Of a stretch of DNA of 38,236 nt, positions 1 through 8,164 are shown piece after piece (position 1 is the stretch's first letter; every line of letters begins with the position of its first letter). This DNA is from Acidilobaceae archaeon. Its GTDB lineage: Archaea > Thermoproteota > Thermoprotei_A > Sulfolobales > Acidilobaceae. The notes beneath the pieces were generated by a model, which saw only the letters and a program-made list of their open reading frames with translations, searched no databases and had not been told where the DNA came from. The translations under genes and the position numbers were made by a program. Location: the NCBI GenBank assembly GCA_028276165.1, contig JAPYWV010000008.1, positions 1-38,236 on the forward strand, given 5' to 3'.

Positions 1-1
1 G

Positions 2-925
2 TTGTGTGGTGAGTTTTTTGTTGAGAATGTTAGGTCTCGTGTTTGGGGTGAGGTTGAGAGGTGGGGTTTGATTGAGCCTGGTGACTCTGTTCTCCTAGCT
101 GTTAGTGGTGGTAAGGATAGCTATGTTATGCTCGAATCCCTAGCCTTGAGGTATAAGGCTTCTAGGCTCGTAGGCCTCTCCATCATCGAGGGCATCCCCG
201 GCTATAATAGGGAGGATGATGTTAGGACTTTGGTTGACTTCGCTAAGGGCTATGGAGTTGACGTTGTGGTTGTTAGTGTTAGGGATTACGTTGGCCTGAG
301 TGTCTACGAGATGGTTCGTGAGGCTAGAGCGAGGGGTCTAGCTGAGTCTGCTTGCACTTTCTGTGGTCTCAGCAGGAGGCATATCATGGACTACTATGCT
401 AGGATGCTTGGAGCCTCTAAGGTTGCTACAGCCCACAACCTGGATGACGAGGTTCAAACGCTTGTCATGAACATGCTTAGAGGTGATGTGATAGGCGTGC
501 TCAAGGTACACCCTCTAAGCCCCCACCCTGAGGGTGGTGTTAGGAGGGTTAAACCTCTTAGGAAGATCTACGAGTGGGAGACAGCAGCGTACGCCATGAT
601 AAGGGGGTTTAGATTCCAGGAGACAGAGTGTATGTTCATAGAGGAGAATCCAACGTTAAGAGCTAAGGTTAGGGTCGCCCTGTACGAGATTGAGAGGGAG
701 AGCCCGGGATCCCTCCTGAGATTCCTAGAGTACTTCGACGAGCTCCTAGGCAGTGTAGCTAGAGGTGTTGAGGTAAGAGGGTCTACATCTATCTGCACTA
801 GGTGCGGAGCCCTAACAACAAGGGGGAGGAGGCTATGTAAGCTATGCGAGCTCCTAGAGGGTATTAGCCTAGGAGAGCCTCTTTACGTTAAGCTAAGACT
901 CAATGTTAAAAGTAGGAGGTTATAG
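2..925 (+). CDS. tRNA 2-thiolation ATP-pyrophosphatase, TtuA/Ncs6 family (5' partial)
   Basis: PP-loop ATPase of the TtcA/TtuA/Ncs6 family, which adenylates a tRNA base so that sulfur can replace oxygen. Visible motifs are the PP-loop SGGKDS (about residues 36-41), the central CTFCGLSRR with its CxxC, the HNLDDEVQT motif, and a C-terminal zinc finger CTRCG...CKLC. Family members start with another CxxC finger whose second half reads like LCxxHF. Here the first residues (TTG-TGT..., read as LCGEFF if not an initiator) match that second half. I therefore infer that the TTG at base 2 is an internal Leu codon and that the gene begins upstream of the window. The 3' end is intact. Which tRNA position is modified (s2U34 or s2T54) cannot be decided here. 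Confidence 0.85.
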   Translation: MCGEFFVENVRSRVWGEVERWGLIEPGDSVLLAVSGGKDSYVMLESLALRYKASRLVGLSIIEGIPGYNREDDVRTLVDFAKGYGVDVVVVSVRDYVGLSVYEMVREARARGLAESACTFCGLSRRHIMDYYARMLGASKVATAHNLDDEVQTLVMNMLRGDVIGVLKVHPLSPHPEGGVRRVKPLRKIYEWETAAYAMIRGFRFQETECMFIEENPTLRAKVRVALYEIERESPGSLLRFLEYFDELLGSVARGVEVRGSTSICTRCGALTTRGRRLCKLCELLEGISLGEPLYVKLRLNVKSRRL

Positions 926-934
926 TTTTAAAAG
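926..934 (+). promoter_or_regulatory. TATA box of the uL16/L10e gene
   Basis: TTTTAAAAG directly follows the stop of the thiolation gene. Adding about 27 nt puts transcription start near 955, just before a purine-rich GAGGTGG stretch and the ATG at 969. Confidence 0.5.
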
Positions 935-968
935 CCTAGCTGGAGACCTATGGTAGAGGTGGTAGGCT

Positions 969-1511
969 ATGCCCCTAAGGCCTGCTAGATGCTACACGCA
1001 CTTCAGCGGGCCACCGTACACTAGGAAGGAGTATATTGCTGGTGTCCCACCACCTAAGATAACGAAGTTCGAGATGGGTAACAGGGCTTTACTGGAGGAA
1101 GCTGAGGTTAAAGGGGAGCTTATAGCATTGGAGGCTGGGAACGTTAGGCATAATGCTCTTGAAGCTGCAAGGGTTATTGTTAACAAGAGCCTAGCAGCAG
1201 ACCTGGGGGAGGCTAACTTCTACTTCAGAGTTAGAGTCTACCCACATCACGTGCTTAGAGAGAATAAGATGATGGCGTTCGCTGGAGCCGATAGGCTCCA
1301 GGACGGCATGAGGCTAGCGTTCGGTAAACCAATAGGGACGGCTGCAAGAGTATACCCTGGAACTGTAATAATGGAGGTGTGGGCTAGAAGCGGTTCTGAG
1401 GAGAAGGTGAGGGAGGCTCTCAGAAAGGGGGCTAGCAAGCTACCAATACCGTGCAAGGTGGAGGTTAAAAGGCTAAAACAGGATAGCAGTCAGGCGAACC
1501 AGGAGGCTTAA
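969..1511 (+). CDS. rpl10e: 50S ribosomal protein uL16 (archaeal L10e)
   Basis: Large-subunit protein uL16, called L10e in archaea, which sits near the peptidyl-transferase centre and the A-site tRNA. At 180 aa it has the usual length. The N-terminus [19 protein letters not shown] and the later [19 protein letters not shown] are near-diagnostic family blocks, as is the segment around [19 protein letters not shown] start preceded by GAGGTGG about 8-14 nt upstream. It stands alone rather than in a ribosomal operon, with its own TATA box, and ends 8 nt from the convergent tatC stop. Confidence 0.97.
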   Translation: MPLRPARCYTHFSGPPYTRKEYIAGVPPPKITKFEMGNRALLEEAEVKGELIALEAGNVRHNALEAARVIVNKSLAADLGEANFYFRVRVYPHHVLRENKMMAFAGADRLQDGMRLAFGKPIGTAARVYPGTVIMEVWARSGSEEKVREALRKGASKLPIPCKVEVKRLKQDSSQANQEA

Positions 1512-1519
1512 ACCCCCTT

Positions 1520-2302
1520 CTAACCCCTCCTCTTCAGGAACCTAGCTAGGGCTACAGCGATGACTATCAACATATAGTATGGTATGAGGAAGAGCAACAT
1601 GCCGATACCTGAGGGGTCCGGGCTTATCACGGCAGCTATTATAGCGGAGGCTACAAGCAAAACCCTCATAGTGTTACCTGTAAGAGATGGTACCTCTATG
1701 ACCCCTGTGTAGGTTAGAAAGAATATTATCAATGGTACCTCGAACGCCACCCCTGTTGCCAGCGTTATCAGTATGGCCGATGACAGTATGTCCTCTAGAG
1801 ACGCGTAGGCCACAAGCCTATCTCCAGCTACACTAGCTGATAATATAAACATTATCTTGTAGGTGAAGGGGAGTACTATTAGCAATGCTACCAGAACCCC
1901 TGTGAGGAATAGTATCACTGCCACCGGGCCCCCGATCTTGACCCACCTCTTCTCGTGAGGATACAGGGCTGGTTCTATGAAAGCGTATATCTGGTATGCT
2001 ATGTAGGGGCTTGAAACTATAAGTCCTATGAGTATCGCGGAGTACATGTACAATCTGAGCCCAGCGAACGGGCTTGAAGCTATGAGTTTAATCTCTATAA
2101 CCTCCCCTCCAATCTCTATGGTCTTGGGGATTACATGTTCTAGGAACAAGTTGGGGACTATGACTAGTAGGGGTTTATAAGATGAAAGGCTTAGGGGTAT
2201 GAATGGTACTATGAGCGTTGCTATGGCGAACGCTAGGAGGGCCTTCCTAAGTCTTACCAGCAACTCTTCCAAATGCTCCCATATCGTAGCCTCCTTACCC
2301 AA
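1520..2302 (-). CDS. tatC: Sec-independent protein translocase TatC
   Basis: Polytopic membrane component of the twin-arginine translocase, which binds RR signal peptides and exports folded, cofactor-bearing proteins. The N-terminal WEHLEELLVRLRKALLAF is the hallmark cytoplasmic start of TatC (HLxELRxR). About six hydrophobic segments follow, with a family-typical YQIYAFIEPALYPHEKRW block near residues 125-142 and the FEVPLIIFFLTYTGV helix. Start is TTG; a TATA-like element lies about 37 nt upstream on the minus strand, so the leader is very short. No tatA is visible nearby. Likely clients include molybdoenzymes such as the one encoded at the right end of this window. Confidence 0.93.
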   Translation of the reverse strand: MGKEATIWEHLEELLVRLRKALLAFAIATLIVPFIPLSLSSYKPLLVIVPNLFLEHVIPKTIEIGGEVIEIKLIASSPFAGLRLYMYSAILIGLIVSSPYIAYQIYAFIEPALYPHEKRWVKIGGPVAVILFLTGVLVALLIVLPFTYKIMFILSASVAGDRLVAYASLEDILSSAILITLATGVAFEVPLIIFFLTYTGVIEVPSLTGNTMRVLLVASAIIAAVISPDPSGIGMLLFLIPYYMLIVIAVALARFLKRRG

Positions 2303-2334
2303 CCGAACACCTACCCCGATAACCCCCTATACAT

Positions 2335-2357
2335 GGTATAAACAGGGCTTTATAAAA
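2335..2357. promoter_or_regulatory. Divergent promoter region between tatC and moeA
   Basis: Two TATA-like elements face outward: GTTTATACC on the minus strand (2335-2343), about 37 nt before the tatC TTG, and CTTTATAAAA on the plus strand (2348-2357), about 40 nt before the moeA TTG. The boxes are 5 nt apart, so the two pre-initiation complexes may compete. Confidence 0.5.
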
Positions 2358-2392
2358 TATGAGAGCTATAGGTATGTGTTCGGGACTCCGCC

Positions 2393-4054
2393 TTGAAGCT
2401 ACTAGAGCCCGAGGAGGCTGTTGAAACTGTATACGGTGTCGTTGGCCGTAGTATAGCTGAGAGGGTTTTAGAGGAGGCGTATACCGTCGAGCTAGGAGAT
2501 CTCCATGGGAGGCTTCTAGCTGAGCCTGTGAGAGCTCTCACCCCTTTACCTCCAACTGTTAGATCCACCTTGGACGGCTTCGCTGTATCAACACTAGATC
2601 TGATGGGTGCCTCAGCTGATAACCCTGTTAGGTTAAAGGTTGTAGGTTACTCTAGCATAGGGGATTCCAGGGTACTCGATATCAGTAGTGGTGGGTGCGT
2701 GCAAGTCGATACGGGGGCTATCGTGCCTAGAGGTGCTGATGCAGTTGTCCCCGTGGAGGACGTGGTTGTTGATGGCGGCTACGTTGTTTTCACATACAAG
2801 CCCCAGCCTGGTAGTGGGCTGGCCCTCCCAGCCAGCGATGTTGCTTCAGGTGATGTGATAGCTCCTAGGGGTGCTAGAGCTTACCCTGATCTCGTAGCAG
2901 CACTAGCATCCCAGGGTTACAGGTTTGTTAGAGCCTCCAGGCGTGTTAGGGTTGCTATCTTCAGTAGTGGGGGTGAGCTCCTGGAGCCTGGTGATAGCTA
3001 CAGAGCTGGAGGTGTCTACGACTCCAACAGGTACTATATTGTGAGTGTCCTCAAGCTCCTAGGCTACGATATCGTAGACCTGGGCATAGTGCCCGACGAC
3101 CTGGATGCCATAAGGGAGACGCTGTATAGGGCTGCTGAGACAGCCGATATAGTTATAGCGAGCGGTGGTACCAGCGTTGGATCGAAGGACTACGTGTACA
3201 GGGTGCTAGAGTCTGAGGGTAGAGTGGTGGTAAGAGGTCTAAGGATTAAGCCTGGTAAGCCTACCATAGCAGGGCTTCTAGGAGGAGCTCTAACCATAGG
3301 GATCCCAGGCAACCCTAGGGCTGCAGTCAACGTAACATGGAGCTTCCTAATACCACTACTAGATAAGCTCGGCCTCCCAGCCCTACTAAGGGAGCCTCTT
3401 GCCGGGGAAGCTGTGCTAGCTACAGACGTTAGCCTCGATAGGAGGAGGAGGCTAAGCCTCCCCCTGGCCACCGTGGAGTCAGAGAGGGGCCTCATAGCGA
3501 TCCCCGTGGCTACGGAGAGCTACATGATATCAAGCCTCCCCCTAGCGGACTCGAAGGCCGAGCTGGAGATGGGTGTTAGAGTCTACGCTGGTACCAGGGT
3601 TAGGATACTAAACTACAGGTATCCCGAGAGGACACTAATAGCGTTAACGGATACAAGGCTCCTAGACCTGGGAACCCTCGACTCTAGGGTTGTAACGCTA
3701 GTCGTGGAGGATGCTGAGCCCGTAGTAGGTATGCTTAGGGGAGCCAGGGTTAAAATCCTACTCTCAACACTACAGCTGGGTGGAAGCCTAGAAAGGCATC
3801 TGGAGGTTGAGTGGAGCTCTAGGAGGAAGATTGTTAAGGTTGGTTCACCGAACTGTAGGAGAGTGTCGGTCTTCAAGCCCTACACCAGGCTACATAGAGG
3901 GGGTATTGTTGTTAGTAGAGCTGAGACAGCAGTCATACTGTTAAATCAGGGTTACGTTGACTGCTCCGTAATACCGGAGGACTATGCCCCTCAGGGTGTG
4001 GGGGTTGTAGAGGGGCTCGGATCCGAGGAGGTGGTTCTAGCTAGTCTACGGTAA
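2393..4054 (+). CDS. moeA: Molybdopterin molybdenumtransferase MoeA, with unusual C-terminal extension
   Basis: Inserts molybdenum (or tungsten) into adenylated molybdopterin, the last general step of cofactor synthesis. The N-terminal part has the MoeA signature PTVRSTLDGFAV (about residues 52-63) and VDTGAIVPRGADAVVPVEDV (about 103-122). The MPT-binding domain shows SGGTSVGSKDY (about 257-267), the IKPGKPTI block and GIPGNPRAAVN. A domain-IV beta region ends near residue 405. Residues about 406-553 are extra compared with a 400-residue MoeA and shorter than the PBP-like fusion of many archaeal MoeA proteins; I do not recognise them. Start TTG at 2393, with a TATA box about 40 nt upstream. 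It would serve the molybdoenzyme encoded at 36.4-38.2 kb. Confidence 0.93.
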   Translation: MKLLEPEEAVETVYGVVGRSIAERVLEEAYTVELGDLHGRLLAEPVRALTPLPPTVRSTLDGFAVSTLDLMGASADNPVRLKVVGYSSIGDSRVLDISSGGCVQVDTGAIVPRGADAVVPVEDVVVDGGYVVFTYKPQPGSGLALPASDVASGDVIAPRGARAYPDLVAALASQGYRFVRASRRVRVAIFSSGGELLEPGDSYRAGGVYDSNRYYIVSVLKLLGYDIVDLGIVPDDLDAIRETLYRAAETADIVIASGGTSVGSKDYVYRVLESEGRVVVRGLRIKPGKPTIAGLLGGALTIGIPGNPRAAVNVTWSFLIPLLDKLGLPALLREPLAGEAVLATDVSLDRRRRLSLPLATVESERGLIAIPVATESYMISSLPLADSKAELEMGVRVYAGTRVRILNYRYPERTLIALTDTRLLDLGTLDSRVVTLVVEDAEPVVGMLRGARVKILLSTLQLGGSLERHLEVEWSSRRKIVKVGSPNCRRVSVFKPYTRLHRGGIVVSRAETAVILLNQGYVDCSVIPEDYAPQGVGVVEGLGSEEVVLASLR

Positions 4055-4063
4055 AGTATTTAA
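4055..4063 (+). promoter_or_regulatory. TATA box of the CBS-domain gene
   Basis: AGTATTTAA begins immediately after the moeA stop. A start of transcription 27 nt downstream would fall near 4086, leaving a leader of about 14 nt before the TTG at 4100. Confidence 0.45.
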
Positions 4064-4099
4064 CGTTAGCTTCAAAGCCTAACCCATGGTGCTCCGAGC

Positions 4100-4573
4100 T
4101 TGGATGAGGTTGTGGGGGATGTGCTTGTTAGGGATGTCATGAGCACTCCTCTAGTCTACGTATACCCATTCCATAGCGTGAGGGAAGCGGCAGCTATAAT
4201 GGTTGAGAAGAACGTTGGTAGTGTTGTGGTACTCGATACCGATGGGAGGCTACTAGGGATAGTTACTAGAACCGATATACTAAAACATGTTGTAGCTAAA
4301 GGCTTAAACCCGGATAAGGTTAAGGTGGAGGATATAATGACGAGGAATCCCATCTACACACTAGCGGACACCCCCCTGGAGGAGGCTGCGAGGCTGATGG
4401 GGTCCAAGGGTATAGGGCATCTACCAGTACTAGATCCGAAGACGTTCAAACCAGTAGGTATGCTATCCAAGAGGGACATACTTAAGATAGCCCCCCACTA
4501 CATGGCAATAGTCTACGCTTTAAAAGTTGAATCCGCGGGTAGCCAGGGTGCAGAGCAAAGGTTAAGAGCTTAA
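4100..4573 (+). CDS. Two-CBS-domain protein
   Basis: A stand-alone CBS pair (Bateman module), 157 aa, of the kind that binds adenine nucleotides or related ligands and acts as an energy or ligand sensor. CBS1 runs from about residue 9 (VRDVMSTPLVYVYPFHSVREA) to LLGIVTRTDILKHV near 62. CBS2 runs from VEDIMTRNPIYTLADTPLEEAA to PVGMLSKRDILK near 132. Both end in the usual GxxT/SxxDIL motif. No catalytic domain is attached, so the regulated partner is unknown. TTG start; no ATG or GTG fits the frame at this position. The gene sits between moeA and the ribosomal stalk genes, where secE/nusG often lie in related archaea, which may mark a rearrangement boundary. Confidence 0.88.
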   Translation: MDEVVGDVLVRDVMSTPLVYVYPFHSVREAAAIMVEKNVGSVVVLDTDGRLLGIVTRTDILKHVVAKGLNPDKVKVEDIMTRNPIYTLADTPLEEAARLMGSKGIGHLPVLDPKTFKPVGMLSKRDILKIAPHYMAIVYALKVESAGSQGAEQRLRA

Positions 4574-4667
4574 AGTCAGTGTTTGACAGAACACCCCCAA
4601 CTAGTTCATTGCCGGTTAATAGTAGGGTTAACAGTAGAACTGCTAAGACTAAGCCGTTAACGTGGAG

Positions 4668-4676
4668 GCTTAAAGG
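4668..4676 (+). promoter_or_regulatory. Possible TATA box of the uL11-uL1-uL10-P1 operon
   Basis: GCTTAAAGG lies about 40 nt before the TTG of the truncated uL11 gene. If used, transcription starts near 4700 and the operon transcript contains only the uL11 C-terminal domain. Confidence 0.35.
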
Positions 4677-4713
4677 TGCTGGGTGTACCTAGAACCCTCC
4701 TAGGGGTCGGGTA

Positions 4714-5022
4714 TTGGGGGTTAAGCCTAGTGTTACAGAATTGTTGTTAAAGGCTGTGGGAGCCTCAGAGCCTAGCGGTGACCCTGCTAACAAGAAGATC
4801 GGGGATCTCCCCTTCGAGAAGATAGTTGAAATTGCCATAGAGAAGAAGCCAGATCTCCTAGCTAAGAGTTTGAAGGCGGCTGTTAAGACTGTACTCGGGT
4901 CGGCTAGGAGTATAGGCATAACCGTTGACGGGAAGGATCCTAAGGTTGTTTTAAGGGATGTTGATAGAGGTGTTTACGATAGCATACTAGCTAAGTACGA
5001 GGATAAGTGGAGGTCCTCTTAA
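4714..5022 (+). CDS. rpl11: Ribosomal protein uL11, C-terminal domain only (N-terminal domain missing)
   Basis: The 102 residues match the C-terminal rRNA-binding half of archaeal uL11: [16 protein letters not shown] near residues 9-24, [20 protein letters not shown] near 49-68, then [11 protein letters not shown]. Archaeal uL11 is normally about 160-170 aa. The missing first 65-70 residues form the N-terminal domain that contacts elongation factors at the GTPase-associated centre. In frame there is a TAG at 4690, only eight codons upstream of the TTG start, and none of the three frames of 4574-4713 encodes the conserved PGPPLGP-type N-terminal motif. A TATA-like GCTTAAAGG at 4668-4676 could start a transcript that never contained that domain. 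It heads the usual uL11-uL1-uL10-P1 operon. Alternatives are a recent deletion, an assembly deletion, or a split gene with the other half elsewhere. Confidence 0.88.
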   Translation: MGVKPSVTELLLKAVGASEPSGDPANKKIGDLPFEKIVEIAIEKKPDLLAKSLKAAVKTVLGSARSIGITVDGKDPKVVLRDVDRGVYDSILAKYEDKWRSS

Positions 5023-5065
5023 CACCTTTAAGGTTCTAGCGAGTAGTTCTCTTAAGGGTGTTGTT

Positions 5066-5704
5066 ATGCCAGTTAGTAGGGAGGCTTTAATCGACGCTAT
5101 CAGGAGGAGCCTAGCTCTAGGTAAGCCTAGGGGGTTTAAGCAGGCTGTAGAGTTGATTGTAACCTTAAGGGATATCGATCTCAAGTCACAGGAGGCTAGG
5201 TTGAGGGAGGTAGTAGTACTACCTAAGGGTGTTGGGAGGGCTCAGAAGGTCTGCTTCGTAGCTGAAGGCGATATGCTCCTAGAGGCTAGGAAGCTTGGGG
5301 TTGAGGTTTACTCTAAGGATGAGATTCAAGCTCTGGGTAAGAAGGATGCTAAGAAGGTTGCTGAGAGGTGCGATTGGGTTCTGGTGAGAGCAGATCTAAT
5401 GGGTGTAGCCGGTAAGATCCTAGGCCCGGCGCTAGGACCCAGGGGCAAGGCTCCGATCCCCGTACCCCCTAATGCTAACGTGAAGGAGCTCGTGGACAGG
5501 TATAGTAAGGCTGTATGGGTTAGGATTAGGAACCAGCCTCAGATAGCCTGTAGGATTGGATCAGAGGATATGAGTGTCGAGGATCTAGTTGAAAACGCTC
5601 TAACAGTGTTAAACCTCGTAGAGTCCAAGCTTGGAGCTCAGAGGATTGAAACAATCTATGTAAAGAAGACCATGTCACCACCAGTTGAGCTTAAAACGCT
5701 ATAG
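5066..5704 (+). CDS. rpl1: 50S ribosomal protein uL1
   Basis: uL1 forms the mobile L1 stalk at the E site and in archaea often autoregulates its own operon. The 212 aa length is normal. Landmarks are KPRGFKQAVELIVTLRDID near residues 20-38, VVLPKGVG, and LMGVAGKILGPALGPRGKAP near 112-131, the uL1 signature. ATG start, 43 nt after the uL11 stop and 12 nt before the next ORF opens, consistent with cotranscription. Confidence 0.96.
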   Translation: MPVSREALIDAIRRSLALGKPRGFKQAVELIVTLRDIDLKSQEARLREVVVLPKGVGRAQKVCFVAEGDMLLEARKLGVEVYSKDEIQALGKKDAKKVAERCDWVLVRADLMGVAGKILGPALGPRGKAPIPVPPNANVKELVDRYSKAVWVRIRNQPQIACRIGSEDMSVEDLVENALTVLNLVESKLGAQRIETIYVKKTMSPPVELKTL

Positions 5705-5731
5705 GTACCCTTACAGGTGGAGGGTTGGGGT

Positions 5732-6751
5732 ATGCTTACTACGAGGAGGCCCGCTAAGGTTGCACCTTGGAAGATTGAGGTTGTTAGGGAGCTCAAGGAA
5801 CTATTCCAGAAGTACCCTGTGGTCGGGGTAGCCGATATAACTGGGATTCCAACAGCCCCATTACAGGCTATAAGGAGGAGGCTTAGGGATAGGATTGTAT
5901 TCAAGGTAGCTAAGAAAACCCTTATACTAAAGGCTTTAGAGCAGCTTGGAGTGGATAAGGGTAGGGTGGAGCCCTACCTTAGGGGCACTGTTATGCTCAT
6001 GTTCACAGATATGAACCCCTTTAAGCTATACAAGCTACTTGAGTCCGAGAAGGTAGCTATAGAGGCTAAGCCGGGCCAGGTTGCTAGTAAGGAGATAGTA
6101 GTCCCCGAGGGGCCCACGGATATAACTCCAGGCCCTATGCTCGGGGTTCTGGGGAGGCTTAAGATACCCTATGAGGTTAGAGGTGGCAAGGTCTACATTA
6201 AGAAGAGCACTGTTGTAGCCAAGCCAGGCGACGTGATAAGCCCTGAGCTTGCAAGCATACTATTGAAGCTTAACATTAAACCCTTCGAGATAGGCGTAGA
6301 GCCCCTAGCGGTCTACGATAGGGGGGTTGTGATACCTAGGGAGGCGTTAAGACTAGACATAGAGTCCTTCAAGAGGGAGCTCGTGGACGCCGCTGGAGAA
6401 GCTCTAAGACTAGCTGTGGGCATATCATACGTGGAGATACCGGAGGTTGCAAGCCTAGCGATACTAGAGGCTGTGAGAGAGGCAACAGCCCTAGCTGAGG
6501 CAACAGCTATCCCAACACCGGACTTCATAGAGGTAGCTCTAAGGAGGGCTCTACTAGAGGGGATGCTGGTGGTAGCAGCACTAGGGGAGAAGGCTAGAGA
6601 CCTGGGGTTGGAGCCGATCCAGACAACACGTGTGACAGCACCTGCCGAGGAGAGGAGAGAGGAGAAGGAGGAGGAGAAGAGGGAGGAAGAGGAGGAGAGG
6701 AGAGAGGAAGTAGATATATCAGCTGGGCTGGAAAGCCTATTCGGGTTTTAA
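5732..6751 (+). CDS. rplP0: Ribosomal stalk protein uL10 (P0)
   Basis: uL10/P0 is the base of the P-stalk; its helical spine binds several P1 dimers. The N-terminal rRNA-binding domain contains ELFQKYPVVGVADITGIP and QAIRRRLRDRIVFKVAKKTL. The C-terminal part is an alanine/leucine-rich spine, then a charged Glu/Lys/Arg hinge and the tail GLESLFGF. I chose the ATG at 5732 over an in-frame GTG at 5717, because GGAGGG at 5719-5724 sits 8 nt before the ATG and would itself be inside the longer reading. The product is 339 aa. The last residues match those of the P1 gene downstream, as is normal: this tail recruits translational GTPases. Confidence 0.95.
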   Translation: MLTTRRPAKVAPWKIEVVRELKELFQKYPVVGVADITGIPTAPLQAIRRRLRDRIVFKVAKKTLILKALEQLGVDKGRVEPYLRGTVMLMFTDMNPFKLYKLLESEKVAIEAKPGQVASKEIVVPEGPTDITPGPMLGVLGRLKIPYEVRGGKVYIKKSTVVAKPGDVISPELASILLKLNIKPFEIGVEPLAVYDRGVVIPREALRLDIESFKRELVDAAGEALRLAVGISYVEIPEVASLAILEAVREATALAEATAIPTPDFIEVALRRALLEGMLVVAALGEKARDLGLEPIQTTRVTAPAEERREEKEEEKREEEEERREEVDISAGLESLFGF

Positions 6752-6810
6752 AGCTGAAACCGTTACCTTTTAAGGGCTAGGCTAGATTGAATACGCTGGA
6801 GGTGTAGTGT

Positions 6811-7155
6811 ATGCCCCAGGAGGGTAAGGCTTACATACATGCAGCCCTAGCACTATACTTCGCGGGGAAGCCTATAACAGAGGAGAACCTGAGGAGCGTG
6901 ATAGAAGCGATAGGCCTCAACGTAGACGATGTGAGGATTAAGATGATTGTAGCAAGCCTATCGGAGATAAACATAGAGGAGGTCCTCAAACAAGCTGTAG
7001 CAGCACCGGTAGCAGCCCCGGTAGCAGCGCAAGCAGCAGCTCCAGCTGCGGCACCGGCAGCAGCTGAGGAGAGGAAGGAGGAGAAGAAGGAAGAGGAGGA
7101 GAAGAAGGAGGAAGTGGATATAGCCTCCGGGCTTGAGAGCCTATTCGGGTTCTAG
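6811..7155 (+). CDS. rpl12: Ribosomal stalk protein P1 (archaeal L12)
   Basis: Acidic stalk protein, 114 aa. An N-terminal helical dimerisation domain (YIHAALALYFAGKPITEENL, GLNVDDVRIKMIVASLSEI) is followed by an Ala/Pro hinge at about residues 67-88, a Lys/Glu run, and the tail GLESLFGF that binds elongation and initiation factors. The ATG is preceded by GGAGGTG about 9-15 nt upstream. It is the last gene of the stalk operon; a new TATA box follows before eL13. Confidence 0.96.
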   Translation: MPQEGKAYIHAALALYFAGKPITEENLRSVIEAIGLNVDDVRIKMIVASLSEINIEEVLKQAVAAPVAAPVAAQAAAPAAAPAAAEERKEEKKEEEEKKEEVDIASGLESLFGF

Positions 7156-7252
7156 CGTGGCCTCAGAGAAGTTAGCGTTAAACACAAGCTCCTGGAAAAC
7201 CTCAAGCTTTTAAGCACCAAGCCATATCTCCTCAACCTCCTAGGGTTGAAGG

Positions 7253-7507
7253 GTGGAGTATAGGGCTACCGTGATAGAGCCTCCGAGAGCTCTTGTTAAG
7301 AAGCCTAGGCTTGTAAAGTATGGTAAGGTCAACCTCGGGTTGAGGGCTGGGAGGGGGTTTAGCCTTGGCGAGCTTGAAGCTGTAGGTTTAGATGTGAGCA
7401 CCGCTAGGAAGCTAGACTTATACGTTGATGTTAGGAGGCGTAGTGTTAGACAGGAGAACGTGGAGCTCCTGAAAAACCTCCTAAGAGAGGTGGGCTTGGA
7501 GGCTTAG
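7253..7507 (+). CDS. rpl13e: 50S ribosomal protein eL13 (L13e)
   Basis: A short (84 aa) archaeal L13e, a family found in eukaryotes and a subset of archaea, mainly crenarchaea. Diagnostic blocks are GRGFSLGELEAVGLDVSTAR and the basic VDVRRRSVRQENVELLKNLL. GTG start; TATA-like AGCTTTTAAGC near 7203-7213 lies about 40 nt upstream. It is followed within 9 nt by the exported nuclease gene, so the two may share a transcript. Confidence 0.92.
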   Translation: MEYRATVIEPPRALVKKPRLVKYGKVNLGLRAGRGFSLGELEAVGLDVSTARKLDLYVDVRRRSVRQENVELLKNLLREVGLEA

Positions 7508-7516
7508 AGGGGTTTG

Positions 7517-8164
7517 ATGGGACGCCTCCTAATCCTAACAGCTCTCACCCTCGCCTTACTACTGGTAGCGCAGTCAACCCTACAGCATGCAACCTGGCTT
7601 ACGCTAACCCTAAGCTCTAGCCATGGGGATTGCGGCTCCTGGGATGCACTGGCCGTCGTAGTCAGGGTTGTTGATGGTGATACCTTCAGGGCTAGGATTA
7701 CATGTGTTAGCGGGGCTTTCAGCGGTAGGGTTAGCGTTGGCACCGAGTATAGGGTTAGGCTAGCCGATGTAAACGCGCCGGAGCTGGGAACAGTTGAAGG
7801 TGAGAGGGCTAGGAGTGCCCTTGAGAGCCTGATCCAAGGCAGGACTGTTATGCTAGACGTAGACGGTGTAGGTGTATTCGATAAATACGGTAGGATTATA
7901 GCGGTAGCGTACATAGACTACAATGAAACACACATATTGAACATCAACAAGTGGCTTGTAGAGGAGGGGCATGCAAGGATGTGGGATCACCCTAACGAGT
8001 TCAACCCGGAAACCTGGGAGCTATACAAACCAAAGGAGAGGACAGTAGCGGAGACAGAGGCTAAGGGTAGCGAGGACACCCGGATACACGCAGCCCTAGC
8101 GTTAGTAGCAACAATAGTGATAGCGCTCCTAGCACTCACACTACTGAGAAGACCCAAACATTAA
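7517..8164 (+). CDS. Exported, membrane-anchored thermonuclease-like (SNase) protein
   Basis: Staphylococcal-nuclease (OB-fold) domain between two hydrophobic segments. Residues 1-20 form a signal peptide or anchor, and residues about 190-209 a C-terminal transmembrane helix followed by RRPKH. The nuclease core shows VVDGDTFRARI (calcium-site Asp region), YRVRLADVNAPELG (Arg35 and Glu43 equivalents) and KYGRIIAVAYI (Arg87 equivalent). In Staphylococcus numbering, Asp40 of the RLLxxDxPE loop reads Asn here. It is likely displayed outside the cell, degrading or scavenging nucleic acids. I use the ATG at 7517 rather than the TTG one codon before it. It follows eL13 closely. Confidence 0.85.
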   Translation: MGRLLILTALTLALLLVAQSTLQHATWLTLTLSSSHGDCGSWDALAVVVRVVDGDTFRARITCVSGAFSGRVSVGTEYRVRLADVNAPELGTVEGERARSALESLIQGRTVMLDVDGVGVFDKYGRIIAVAYIDYNETHILNINKWLVEEGHARMWDHPNEFNPETWELYKPKERTVAETEAKGSEDTRIHAALALVATIVIALLALTLLRRPKH

